A stretch of DNA of 64,000 nt from Cellulomonas sp. SLBN-39 (GTDB lineage Bacteria > Actinomycetota > Actinomycetes > Actinomycetales > Cellulomonadaceae), in NCBI RefSeq assembly GCF_006715865.1, contig NZ_VFOA01000001.1:744001-808000 (forward strand), written 5' to 3'. Shown in pieces: positions 26,812 through 34,577 of the stretch. Within the stretch, counting starts at the first letter, position 1. Each line of letters begins with the position of its first letter. Under the pieces are notes generated by a model. It was not told the origin of the DNA, searched no databases, and saw only the letters and a list, made by a program, of their open reading frames with translations. The translations under genes and the position numbers were made by a program.

Positions 26812-26839
26812 TCATCGGCGAGCGCGCACGGGTGTTGAG
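26812..26839 (-). promoter_or_regulatory. Sigma-28-type promoter of the fliM operon
   Basis: CTCA (26836-26839), 17 nt, then CCGATGA (26812-26818). The -10 lies only 7 nt from the annotated GTG, which places the expected transcription start at or beside the start codon. Confidence 0.75.
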
Positions 26840-27006
26840 CAACCCGAACGGAGCAATCTCGGACGCGTGGTGCTCCTCGCCGCACCCGTCCTGGGCGCGG
26901 TGCCGGACCCGTCCGAGGGGGTCCGGCCCGAGGCGTGACCCGGCACCCTCCCTGGCGCCGGCGTTCCTGCCCCGCGTGCGCGACCGTCGGACGGCCGCGC
27001 ACGCGG

Positions 27007-27540
27007 TCACTGCGTGACGTAGTTGGTCAGGTAGAGATCCATCACCTCTCCGTGGTAGGCCTCCTCGACCTGGTGCAGGAGCTCGCTCTTGAGCTCCTGA
27101 CGGCCCTCGCTGCTCGACACCTCGGCCAGCTCGCGGCCCGAGTACAGGGCGATCGCGAGGTCGACGGCCTTCGAGCCGTCGATCGTGCCGTGCCCCTCGG
27201 CGCCGGCGTCGGCGGTCAGCTGGAGCGTCATGCCGAAGCGCAGGTAGTGCCCGTCGGCGAGGTTGAGGCTGATGGGCTCGATGAGGAGCACCTCGCCCGG
27301 CTCGTGGGTGGGCTCCGGCTCGGGGGCGGCGTCCGCGCCGCCCTTGCCGAGCAGCAGGAACGCGGCGACCCCGCCGCCGACCAGCACCACGACCGCACCG
27401 ATGATGATGAAGAGCAGCTTCTTGCTCTTCTTCTTCGGCTCCGGCTCGGGCTCGGGGGTCTTGTCCCGCGCACCGATGGAGCCCCCGGGCTTGCTGCCCC
27501 CGATCTTCCCACTCGACACCACACGCTGCTCGACAGCCAT
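27007..27540 (-). CDS. fliL: FliL, stator-associated flagellar basal body protein
   Basis: 177 residues from the ATG at 27540, preferred over a GTG two codons earlier because AAGGAGG then sits 7-9 nt upstream. A charged N-terminus with a PEPEPEPKKKSKK run is followed by one membrane segment (LLFIIIGAVVVLVGGGVAAFLLL) and the extracellular FliL domain (EPISLNLADGHYLRFGMTLQL, ELKSELLHQVEEAYHGEVMDLYLTNYVTQ). FliL rings encircle stators and tune torque. Last gene of the flbD-motA-motB unit. Confidence 0.93.
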   Translation of the reverse strand: MAVEQRVVSSGKIGGSKPGGSIGARDKTPEPEPEPKKKSKKLLFIIIGAVVVLVGGGVAAFLLLGKGGADAAPEPEPTHEPGEVLLIEPISLNLADGHYLRFGMTLQLTADAGAEGHGTIDGSKAVDLAIALYSGRELAEVSSSEGRQELKSELLHQVEEAYHGEVMDLYLTNYVTQ

Positions 27541-27587
27541 GCTCACCCCTCCTTCGTCCGCGGGTCGTGGTCCGTCCCGTCCCTGCC

Positions 27588-27614
27588 CACGTGCCGGGAG
27601 GCTCCCCGCACGTG
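27588..27614 (-). terminator. Stem-loop between motB and fliL
   Basis: Arms 27588-27600 and 27602-27614 match at 12 of 13 positions around a CACGTG core, with almost no spacer, so the real loop would be formed by opening the inner pairs. It could be an attenuator or mRNA stabiliser that lowers fliL relative to motAB. Confidence 0.4.
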
Positions 27615-27634
27615 CCGTTCCTGCCCTGCGCCGG

Positions 27635-28537
27635 TCAGCCCCGGGTGAGGCCCGGCAGCAGCTCGCGCACCGTCTCCGGCGCCCCGCTGAGCACCACGAG
27701 GTCCACCCGGCGGTTCGCCGCGAGCGACGCGTCGTCCATGCCGTAGGCGATCGGACGGGCGTCGCCGTACCCGATCGCCGAGATCCGCGATCCCGGCATC
27801 CCGTCGCGCTCGACGAGGTGCCGCAGCACCTGCGTCGCGCGGTCCGCCGACAGCTCCCAGTTGGTCGCGTACCGCGAGCCCGCGGGCAGCACGTTGGCGT
27901 GCCCCTCGATCGCGATCTGCTCCGACAGGCCCACGAGCGTCGGCGCCGCCGCGTCGAGCACCCGCTGCGCCGTGGGCGTCAGCTCGGCCCGGGCGGGGGC
28001 GAAGAACACGTCGTTGGCGACCAGCCCCATGACCAGGCCCCGCTCGTCGATCCGGAACTTGACGAACGAGTCCAGCCCCTGCGACTGCAGCTGGGTCGCG
28101 ATCTCGTCGCGGATCTCCTCCAGGTGACCGGCCTCCTGCTTCGCGAGCGCGAGGAGCTGCTCCTCGGCGTCGGTCGTCGGCTGCGGCTGCGGGTCGATGA
28201 CGTTGGTGCCCTGCTGGCCGAGGCCCTCGTCCGCGGACACCAGGTCGGACGACCCGGACGCGTCCTGCTCCGTCAGGGAGCTCACGCCGTCGAGGACCGC
28301 CGGGTTGCCGTCGAGCACCGCGACCGACTGGCTGGCGTCGCCGAAGCCGGCGGCGAGCGACTGCCGCAGCTCGACGTACTTCTGCTGGTCGACCTGGCTG
28401 ATCGCGAAGAGCACGATGAACAGGGCCATGAGGACCGTGATCATGTCGGAGTAGGAGACGAGCCAGCGTTCGTGGTTGACGTGCTCCTCGTCGTGGCCGC
28501 CCTTGCTGCGCCGCCCCTTGGGGGCGTGGCCGCTCAT
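27635..28537 (-). CDS. motB: MotB, stator protein with peptidoglycan-binding domain
   Basis: 300 residues from the ATG at 28537 (overlaps motA stop, ATGA). A basic N-terminus leads to the single membrane helix; the proton-carrying Asp is in WLVSYSDMITVLMALFIVLF. A plug/linker region (about 55-150) precedes the OmpA-like domain with IEGHANVLPAGSRYATNWELSADRA and ANRRVDLVV. With MotA it forms the proton-driven stator anchored to the cell wall. The Asp and neighbouring residues are typical of H+-coupled stators. Confidence 0.95.
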   Translation of the reverse strand: MSGHAPKGRRSKGGHDEEHVNHERWLVSYSDMITVLMALFIVLFAISQVDQQKYVELRQSLAAGFGDASQSVAVLDGNPAVLDGVSSLTEQDASGSSDLVSADEGLGQQGTNVIDPQPQPTTDAEEQLLALAKQEAGHLEEIRDEIATQLQSQGLDSFVKFRIDERGLVMGLVANDVFFAPARAELTPTAQRVLDAAAPTLVGLSEQIAIEGHANVLPAGSRYATNWELSADRATQVLRHLVERDGMPGSRISAIGYGDARPIAYGMDDASLAANRRVDLVVLSGAPETVRELLPGLTRG

Positions 28538-29310
28538 GCGGCCTCCTTCTCGGCGGCCTTCTCCGCGCCCGGCGGCAGGAGGCTGCGCAGCCGCTCGCCG
28601 ACCGTGCGCGGGTTCGCGCCGGCCTGCACGGCCAGCAGCCCCTCGAGCGTGACCTCCATCTGCGCGCACTCCATGTCGGAGATGCGCTTGATGCGGGCGC
28701 CGATCGGCAGCCAGATGACGTTGGCCGAGAGGATGCCCCACAGGGTCGCGACGAACGCCGCGGCGATGGAGTGGCCCAGCGACGCGGGGTCGGAGAGGTT
28801 CTCGAGCACGTGCACCAGCGAGATGACCGTGCCGATGATGCCGACGGTCGGGGCGTACCCGCCCATGTCGGCGAAGTACTTGGCGTTCATGCGCTCGTGC
28901 GTGCGCTTCGAGGCGATCTTGTCCTCGAGGATGATCCGCAGGTCCTCGGGGTCGGTGCCGTCGATCGCGGCCTGCAGGCCCTGGCGCAGGAACGGGTCGT
29001 CGATGTCGCGCGCCGCGTCCTCCAGCGCCAGCAGACCCTCGCGGCGGGCCCGCTCGGCGAGGCCGACGACGGTCTCGACGGTCTTGCCCGGCTCGGGCGC
29101 CTTGCTGCGCATCGCCCGCGGGATCGCCGCGTAGGAGCTGATGACGTCCTTCATCGTGTGCCCGGCCACGCCGACGCCGATCGTGCCGACCCACACCAGC
29201 AGCAGCGGGGCGGGCAGGAAGATCGACATGGGGTCGGCGCCCTCGAGGAGCAGCGCGCCGAAGATGGCCCCGAGCGCGACGACGATGCCGATGATGCCGG
29301 CGGGATCCAT
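28534..29310 (-). CDS. motA: MotA, stator ion channel protein
   Basis: 258 residues from the ATG at 29310, sharing one base with the flbD stop. Four membrane segments (about 3-24, 30-48, 148-168, 180-203) and the cytoplasmic loop with the charged torque-generating region (DKIASKRTHERMNAKYFADMGGYAPTVGIIGTVISLV). MotA pentamers surround the MotB dimer and push against FliG. The sequence FVATLWGILSANVIWLPIG in TM4 is a family signature. Confidence 0.95.
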   Translation of the reverse strand: MDPAGIIGIVVALGAIFGALLLEGADPMSIFLPAPLLLVWVGTIGVGVAGHTMKDVISSYAAIPRAMRSKAPEPGKTVETVVGLAERARREGLLALEDAARDIDDPFLRQGLQAAIDGTDPEDLRIILEDKIASKRTHERMNAKYFADMGGYAPTVGIIGTVISLVHVLENLSDPASLGHSIAAAFVATLWGILSANVIWLPIGARIKRISDMECAQMEVTLEGLLAVQAGANPRTVGERLRSLLPPGAEKAAEKEAA

Positions 29311-29594
29311 CACACGCTCCTCGGTCGCAGGGGGACGGGCGGGGTGGGCTCGGTCTCGGCCTCGGGAGCGGGGACGAGCTCCATGCGGGGGCCTCGGTCG
29401 ACCTCGCGGGACCGGGCCAGCAGGCCGGCGCGGTACGCGGTGACCAGCTCGATCACCTCGTCGAGGGACTCGCGGACGATGAACTTCGTGCCGTCGATGA
29501 GCGTGAGGATCGTGTCGGGCGCACGGTCCACGCGCTGGATGAGGTCCGGGTTCACCCCGAACTGGCCCCCGTTGAGGCGCGTCACGACGATCAC
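29310..29594 (-). CDS. flbD: FlbD/SwrD family flagellar protein
   Basis: 94 residues. The first 65 match the small FlbD/SwrD family: MIVVTRLNGGQFGVNPDLIQRVDRAPDTILTLIDGTKFIVRES is the core pattern of that group. The tail is Pro-rich. In Bacillus, SwrD raises motor torque and acts with the stator; here too the gene directly precedes motA. It is the first gene of the unit, about 75 nt downstream of a sigma-28-type promoter. Confidence 0.87.
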   Translation of the reverse strand: MIVVTRLNGGQFGVNPDLIQRVDRAPDTILTLIDGTKFIVRESLDEVIELVTAYRAGLLARSREVDRGPRMELVPAPEAETEPTPPVPLRPRSV

Positions 29595-29673
29595 GGCTGG
29601 TCCCGTCCCTGGTCACCTGGTGCCTGCGGCGGCGGTGTGCCGCCTGACCCCTCCGTGGGTCCTGGCACCCGTC

Positions 29674-29701
29674 CCATCGGCGCTCTTCCCGCGCTGTTGA
29701 G
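29674..29701 (-). promoter_or_regulatory. Sigma-28-type promoter of flbD-motAB-fliL
   Basis: CTCA (29698-29701), 17 nt, then CCGATGG (29674-29680), in the 136-nt gap between the M15 peptidase gene and flbD. Confidence 0.75.
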
Positions 29702-29730
29702 GGGTCGCGCGGGCGGACGGCGACGGGTCG

Positions 29731-30348
29731 TCACGTCTGGAACGCCCAGTGCCACGGCTCGCGCGGCGTGTCCTCGGCGAACCCGTACGCCCCGGCGTTC
29801 TGGCGCATCCACGCCTGCGCCTTGGCGTCGAGGTCGAGGTCCACGGCCATGCCCCACCCGTGGTCGGACGTGCCCGGGGCGGCCGCGAGACCGCCCTGGG
29901 AGTACAGGCCCTTGCGCCGCACCAGGTCCACCTGGGTCTCGTACGTGCGGTACGAGTCGGTGATGCCGATGTCGACGCCCTGGGCCTGCGCGGCCGCGAG
30001 GAGCTTCTCGAGCTGACGGGCGGCGGGCTCGAACAGACGGTGCCCGGTGTCACCGACCGCGGACACCGCGGAGTCGGGCAGCCGGCCGTTCTCGTACCCG
30101 GCGAGCGCCACGGGCAGGGGGTCGCCGTTGATGCGGGTCTCCCCCGACGGCGCGAGGTCGGCCGCCGACAGCGTCGACGTGCCCGTGCCCGTGCCCGTGC
30201 CCACCTGCTCCGCGAGCACCGAGGCGAACGCCGTCCCGGCGGCCGTCGACGTGGTGCCCGACGCACCCGTGACGGCCGCCGACGACGCGCCCGCGACCAG
30301 CTGCTCGATCTGCGAGACGCGCGCCGCGAGCGCGGCGATCCCCTCCAT
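29731..30348 (-). CDS. M15-family D-Ala-D-Ala carboxypeptidase-like protein in the flagellar operon
   Basis: 205 residues starting 24 nt after flgE with a GGGGGGA ribosome binding site. The C-terminal 115 residues are a VanY/M15B domain: GITDSYRTYETQVDLVRRKG, GTSDHGWGMAVDLD (zinc ligands His and Asp) and EPWHWAF (third zinc ligand His, with the catalytic Glu). The N-terminus carries a flagellar-type Gly/Thr-rich stretch (GTGTGTGTS) and no signal peptide, so export through the flagellar apparatus is possible. It probably trims the cell wall around the growing rod/hook, the role of FlgJ or other muramidases elsewhere; this is inference from position. Confidence 0.85.
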   Translation of the reverse strand: MEGIAALAARVSQIEQLVAGASSAAVTGASGTTSTAAGTAFASVLAEQVGTGTGTGTSTLSAADLAPSGETRINGDPLPVALAGYENGRLPDSAVSAVGDTGHRLFEPAARQLEKLLAAAQAQGVDIGITDSYRTYETQVDLVRRKGLYSQGGLAAAPGTSDHGWGMAVDLDLDAKAQAWMRQNAGAYGFAEDTPREPWHWAFQT

Positions 30349-30372
30349 GCCGTCCCCCCGTCAGCCCGCGCG

Positions 30373-31554
30373 TCAGCGCTTGAGGTTGACGAGCTCCTGC
30401 AGGAGCTCGTCGGAGGTCGTGATGACGCGGGAGTTCGCCTGGAAGCCGCGCTGGGCGACGATCAGGTTGGTGAACTCGCTGGACAGGTCGACGTTCGACA
30501 TCTCCAGCGCACCGCCGGCCAGCGTGCCGCGGCCGCCCTGCCCGGCCGCGCCGAGCGCCGGCTCGCCGGAGTTGACGGTCGTGCGGAACAGGGATCCGCC
30601 GGCCTTCTCCAGGCCCGCCGGGTTGGTGAACGAGCCCAGCGCGATGCGTCCGACGACCTGCTTGAGCGAGTTCGAGAACGACCCGACGATGGTGCCGTCC
30701 GCGTTGAGCGAGAACGACTGCAGCACACCGGCGGCCTGGCCGTCCTGCGAGACGGCCTGCGTCGTCTCCAGGCCGGCGAACCCGGTCATGGCCGACAGGT
30801 CCACGTCGACGCCGCCGACGGTGAGGGTCGTCGGGGCCGTGATCGCGCCCGTCGTCGCGTCGAACGTCATGGCCGTGGGCGCGACGGTCGCGGCGCCGTC
30901 GGTCGCACCGACGTCCCAGCCGGTGGCCGTCTTGGTGAACGTCAGCTCGAGCTCGCGCTCGTTGCCCGTGGCGTCGTACACCGAGATGGCCCGGGTCAGC
31001 ACGGTGCCGGTGTCCTCGGCCTGGTCGAGGTTGCCGCTGAACACGGCGTTCTGCGTGGCGACGGCCGCCATGAGCGTGCCGGCCGGGACCCGCATGTCCG
31101 TCAGCGGACCGTTGGTGTCGACGACGCCGTTCACAGCCGCCCAGCCCTGCACGAGCGCACCGTCGCCGGGCAGCACCATCTGGCCCGTGGCGTCGAAGTC
31201 GAACGACCCCGCGCGGGTGTAGAACTGCTCGGCGCCCTTGCGGACGACGAAGAAGCCGTCGCCCTGGATCATCATGTCGGTGCTGCGGCCCGTGAGCTGC
31301 GACGCACCCTGCGTGAAGCTCGTGGTGATGCCCGCGACGCGCACGCCGAGGCCCACCTGCGCGGGGTTGGTGCCGCCGACGCCCGCCTGGGCGCCGCCCG
31401 CGTTCTGGACGACCTGGCTGAGGGTGTCCTGGAACTGGATCTGCGAGGACTTGAAGCCCGTGGTGTTCACGTTGGCGATGTTGTTGCCGGTGACGTCGAG
31501 CATCGTCTGGTGGCTGCGCAGGCCGGAGATGCCGGAGTAGAGCGAACGGAGCAT
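30373..31554 (-). CDS. flgE: FlgE, flagellar hook protein
   Basis: 393 residues from the ATG at 31554, with AAAGGAA upstream. The N-terminal rod/hook motif MLRSLYSGISGLRSHQTMLDVTGNNIANVNTTGFK and C-terminal NVDLSSEFTNLIVAQRGFQANSRVITTSDELLQELVNLKR form the coiled-coil core; the middle holds the hook D1/D2 domains (IQGDGFFVVRKGAEQFYTRAGSFDFDATGQMV). It is the only long-rod/hook family member in the window. No FlgF or FlgG paralogue accompanies it. Confidence 0.94.
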   Translation of the reverse strand: MLRSLYSGISGLRSHQTMLDVTGNNIANVNTTGFKSSQIQFQDTLSQVVQNAGGAQAGVGGTNPAQVGLGVRVAGITTSFTQGASQLTGRSTDMMIQGDGFFVVRKGAEQFYTRAGSFDFDATGQMVLPGDGALVQGWAAVNGVVDTNGPLTDMRVPAGTLMAAVATQNAVFSGNLDQAEDTGTVLTRAISVYDATGNERELELTFTKTATGWDVGATDGAATVAPTAMTFDATTGAITAPTTLTVGGVDVDLSAMTGFAGLETTQAVSQDGQAAGVLQSFSLNADGTIVGSFSNSLKQVVGRIALGSFTNPAGLEKAGGSLFRTTVNSGEPALGAAGQGGRGTLAGGALEMSNVDLSSEFTNLIVAQRGFQANSRVITTSDELLQELVNLKR

Positions 31555-31581
31555 GGTCGGTTCCTTTCGAGGGTGACCGCG

Positions 31582-32067
31582 TCAGGCGGTCGTCGTGGAG
31601 GAGCCGGTGCCCGCGGAGGCGTCGGCGTCGGGGGTGGTCGTGGAGGGCGTGCGGGTCACGGAGGACACGGCGTCGAGCGGCAGCTCGGTCCCGCCGATGC
31701 GGACGACCGGGACGGCGCCGGAGTAGGAGACGGAGTCGACGAGGCCGGTCTGCGTCGCACCGGCGTCGTCGACCCAGGTGACCTGCTGGCCGACGAGCTG
31801 GGCGGCGTTCGACCGCATCTGCAGGGCGAAGGCCTCGCGCTGGGTGTCGGCCAGCTCGACCAGCGCCTCCATCATCGACATCTGCGACGTCTGGGTCATG
31901 AGCTGCGAGGAGTCCATGGGGGCGCTCGGGTCCTGGTTGCGCAGCTGCGTGACGAGCAGCTCGAGGAACGCCTGCTTGTCGAGCTCCCCGTTGGAGGCGG
32001 TCGTCGACGCGGTCGTCGACGCCGCCGCCGTGCGGTCGGTGGTCAGGTAGGACACGTCGATGCTCAC
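31582..32067 (-). CDS. flgD: FlgD, hook cap/scaffold protein
   Basis: 161 residues from a GTG at 32067 (VSIDVSYLTTD) with GGAGG at good spacing; a longer frame upstream lies inside fliK. It contains DKQAFLELLVTQLRNQDPSAPMDSSQLMTQTSQMSMMEALVEL, the defining FlgD segment, followed by a short beta domain (VGQQVTWVDDAGATQTGLVDSVSYSG). It caps the growing hook and is discarded on completion. It lies between fliK and flgE, as in many Gram-positives. Confidence 0.93.
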   Translation of the reverse strand: MSIDVSYLTTDRTAAASTTASTTASNGELDKQAFLELLVTQLRNQDPSAPMDSSQLMTQTSQMSMMEALVELADTQREAFALQMRSNAAQLVGQQVTWVDDAGATQTGLVDSVSYSGAVPVVRIGGTELPLDAVSSVTRTPSTTTPDADASAGTGSSTTTA

Positions 32068-32080
32068 GTCAGCCTCCGGC

Positions 32081-33454
32081 TCACAGGACGAGGTCGAGGC
32101 CGCCACGGCGGGCGGTCGCGGGATCGGGTGCCGGGGTGGTCGGCACGGTGCCGGCCCGGTCGGTGGTGCCGCCGCCGGGGCGGTGCCCCGCGGCGGACCG
32201 GTCGGCGGTGCCGCGCCCGGTGGACGCGTCATCCGCCTGCTGCTGGGCCCGCCCGGCGTCGCCGCCGGACAGCCCCACGTCGGCCTTGAGGCCGGCGGCC
32301 TGCAGGTCGCGGCGCAGGTCCGCGAGCGAGCCCTTGAGGGCCTCGCGCGCCGCCTCCGACGCACCCGCGAGCTCGAGCCGCACCCCGTCGCCGGAGATGT
32401 GGGCGACGACCCGCACGGGGCCGAGGTTCTCCGGGTCGACCGGGACGGTCAGCACGTGCTTGCCGTGGTCGAGGCCGCCCACGTGGCGCAGCCGCGCACC
32501 GAGCTGCTCGGCGAGCGGGACGGGGACCGTCGCCGCCGCGGGCGCCGGGGCGGCGGCGGGCGCCGGCCCCTGCGCCGACGGCGCCGCGGAGGTCGCGGGC
32601 ACGACGACCGGCGCGGCGTCGACCCGCACCGTCGCGTCGGGCACGGCCGGGGCCGTCGCGGCCGGCGCCTGGGCCGGCCGGGCGGTCTCGTCCGCCGCGA
32701 CCGGTGCCGGCGCGACCGGGGTCGTCGCGGGGGTCGTGGCCGCCGCGGGCGCGGTCCCTGCCGTCGGGGCGGTGCCCGGCGCCGCGGTGGTGCCCGGCGC
32801 CGTGCCGTCCGCCGCGGGGACAGGCCCGGCGGTCTCCGGCGCGGTCGCCGGGACGGTTGCCGCGGCCGCCGGGGTCGTGGTCGTCGGCGCGGCACCTGCC
32901 GGCAGGGGCGCCGTCGGGGCGGCCGTGCCGTCGGCGAGGGCCGTCGCGTCGCCCGCGGGGGCCGCCGGCCCGACGGGCTGCCCCGTGGCCTGGCCCGCGA
33001 GCTGCCCCGCGGCCACCTGCTGGGCCGTGAGCTGCTGCGCGGTCAGCTGCGCCGCGGTCAGCGGCACCGCGGTCAGCGGCACCGCGGTCAGCGGCAGCGT
33101 CGCGGGGGCCGCAGCCGCGCCGTTGCCGTCGGCCGGGGACCCGGGGGTCGCGCCGTCGGTCGTGACCTCGGCCGCAGCGTCGGTCGCAGGGGCCGTCGTG
33201 GCATCGTCCGCCGCACCGGCGTCCGTCGTCGACCCGGCGCCGTCGGCGGGCCGGTCCGCGGACGGTCGTGCACCGGTGCCGGACGCCCGCTCGGAGGCGC
33301 GGTCGTGCGGGCGGGGCGCGGACGACCGGTCGGCGGCGGGGCCCATCTCGGCCTGCAGGACGTCGGCGAACCCGCCCTGCGACGAGCGCGACGACCCGGC
33401 GGCCGGCGTGCGCACCGGGGTCGGCGCGGACACGGGCAGGAGCATCGTGGTCAT
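32081..33454 (-). CDS. fliK: FliK, hook-length control protein
   Basis: 457 residues from the ATG at 33454, which overlaps the stop of the NlpC/P60 gene (ATGA). A long disordered N-terminal part rich in Ala, Pro, Thr and Gly (about 1-340), with a repeated PLTAV/QLTAQQ stretch, is followed by the Flg_hook domain (VPVDPENLGPVRVVAHISGDGVRLELAG...LKGSLADLRRDLQAAGL). FliK is secreted while the hook grows and triggers the FlhB switch; the extended part acts as a molecular ruler. A Gly/Thr-rich tail ends the protein. Confidence 0.88.
   Translation of the reverse strand: MTTMLLPVSAPTPVRTPAAGSSRSSQGGFADVLQAEMGPAADRSSAPRPHDRASERASGTGARPSADRPADGAGSTTDAGAADDATTAPATDAAAEVTTDGATPGSPADGNGAAAAPATLPLTAVPLTAVPLTAAQLTAQQLTAQQVAAGQLAGQATGQPVGPAAPAGDATALADGTAAPTAPLPAGAAPTTTTPAAAATVPATAPETAGPVPAADGTAPGTTAAPGTAPTAGTAPAAATTPATTPVAPAPVAADETARPAQAPAATAPAVPDATVRVDAAPVVVPATSAAPSAQGPAPAAAPAPAAATVPVPLAEQLGARLRHVGGLDHGKHVLTVPVDPENLGPVRVVAHISGDGVRLELAGASEAAREALKGSLADLRRDLQAAGLKADVGLSGGDAGRAQQQADDASTGRGTADRSAAGHRPGGGTTDRAGTVPTTPAPDPATARRGGLDLVL
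33039..33098. repeat. Four tandem 15-bp repeats within fliK
   Basis: Four consecutive 15-bp units begin GCGGTCAGC (33039-33053, 33054-33068, 33069-33083, 33084-33098); the middle two are identical. They encode PLTAV-type pentapeptide repeats in the extended ruler part of FliK. In-frame gain or loss of units would change protein length by five residues. Confidence 0.85.
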
Positions 33455-34134
33455 GAGGTCACCCCCGCGAAGGAGGCGAGCGCGCGGGCCTGGGCGGAGG
33501 CCGCCGCAGCCGTCGGCGCCGCGTCCGGCAGCAGGCGGCGGATCGTCGTCGGCTCCGCGTACACGTCGCGGACCGTCACGGTCCTCCCCGGGCGTGGTGC
33601 GTCGATCATCTTGCCCTCCCCCACGTAGATGCCGATGTGCGAGCCGCCACCGAGGACCACGAGGTCCCCGGGCCGGGCGTCGTCCAGCGACGGGACCTCG
33701 GTGCCTGTCGTCATCTGCTCGCGGGCCGTGCGCGGCACGCCCGTGACGCCGATGTCGGCGAGCGAGCGCTGCACCAGGCCCGAGCAGTCGAAGCCGCCCT
33801 CGGCGAGCGACTCCCCGCCCCACACGTACGGCTGCCCCAGGTAGGCGCTCGCGGCCGCGACGAGCGCGTCCCCGGTGGCACCGCCGGCGGCGGTCACGGG
33901 TGCCGCTGCCGTCGTCGGTGCTGCGGTCGTCGGTGCCGACGTCGTGGGCACGGTCGTGGCTGCACCCGTCACGGTCGGGGCTGCGGTCGCGCCCGTGGCC
34001 AGGCCGAGGGCCGCGGCGAACGCCTCCGTGGACGCGGGGGCCGTCGCGGCGGACCGCACGGACGTCGGCGCCGGCGCCTGCACGAACGCGCGGATCTCCG
34101 CGACCCGGCTCAGCATCGCCACGACCCCGCTCAC
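33451..34134 (-). CDS. NlpC/P60 cell-wall peptidase in the flagellar operon
   Basis: 227 residues from a GTG overlapping the fliJ stop (GTGA). The first 90 residues are low complexity (Thr/Ala/Pro), with no signal peptide. The C-terminal domain is NlpC/P60: YLGQPYVWGGESLAEGGFDCSGLVQ with the catalytic Cys, GDLVVLGGGSHIGIYVGEGKMIDAP with the catalytic His. It should cleave peptide stems in peptidoglycan. Its place between fliJ and fliK suggests secretion through the flagellar system to open the wall for the rod; inference. Confidence 0.87.
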   Translation of the reverse strand: MSGVVAMLSRVAEIRAFVQAPAPTSVRSAATAPASTEAFAAALGLATGATAAPTVTGAATTVPTTSAPTTAAPTTAAAPVTAAGGATGDALVAAASAYLGQPYVWGGESLAEGGFDCSGLVQRSLADIGVTGVPRTAREQMTTGTEVPSLDDARPGDLVVLGGGSHIGIYVGEGKMIDAPRPGRTVTVRDVYAEPTTIRRLLPDAAPTAAAASAQARALASFAGVTS

Positions 34135-34577
34135 GACGCACCCCCGTCACCGGGAGGCGCCGTCGGGTCGCCCCGACGGCCCGCGACCTCGTCGAGCGCC
34201 GCCTGCTCGGCGCGCCCCTCCTCGGTCGCGACCTGCTCGACGTGCTTCTCCTCGAGGCGCTCGACGGCGCGGGTCCGGGTCCGCGCGGCCGTCCAGCGCT
34301 GCTGCTTGTCGGCCACCACGTGGTCGGCGCGGTCCACGTCGTCGGTGTGCTCGACGAGCAGCGACGACAGCGCGACGCGGGCCGCGACGGCCGCCTGCCA
34401 GGCGGCAAGGTCCGCGGCGGCCGGCGGCTGCCACGAGCCGAGACGCTCGGCCGTGCGGCCGGCGCGCTCGGCGGCGCTGCGCTGGTCGCGGCGGGCGGCG
34501 GCGAGCTCGCCGACGGCCTGGTCCTCGGCCATCGCCCGCAGGCGCAGCAGGCCGGCGAGCGGGAACGGGCGGCTCAT
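34131..34577 (-). CDS. fliJ: FliJ, export ATPase stalk protein
   Basis: 148 residues, starting at an ATG overlapping the fliI stop. Almost entirely helical with heptad-like spacing (LLRLRAMAEDQAVGELAAARRDQRSAAERA ... VADKQQRWTAARTRTRAVERLEEKHVEQVATEE), as expected for the two-helix coiled coil that inserts into the FliI ring. Sequence conservation in this family is low; the call rests on structure and position after fliI. Confidence 0.83.
   Translation of the reverse strand: MSRPFPLAGLLRLRAMAEDQAVGELAAARRDQRSAAERAGRTAERLGSWQPPAAADLAAWQAAVAARVALSSLLVEHTDDVDRADHVVADKQQRWTAARTRTRAVERLEEKHVEQVATEEGRAEQAALDEVAGRRGDPTAPPGDGGAS

Noticed and set aside
30373..31554. The flgE gene as flgG (distal rod)
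   Set aside because: At 393 residues with an inserted middle domain and placed right after flgD, it fits the hook protein better than the approximately 260-residue FlgG.
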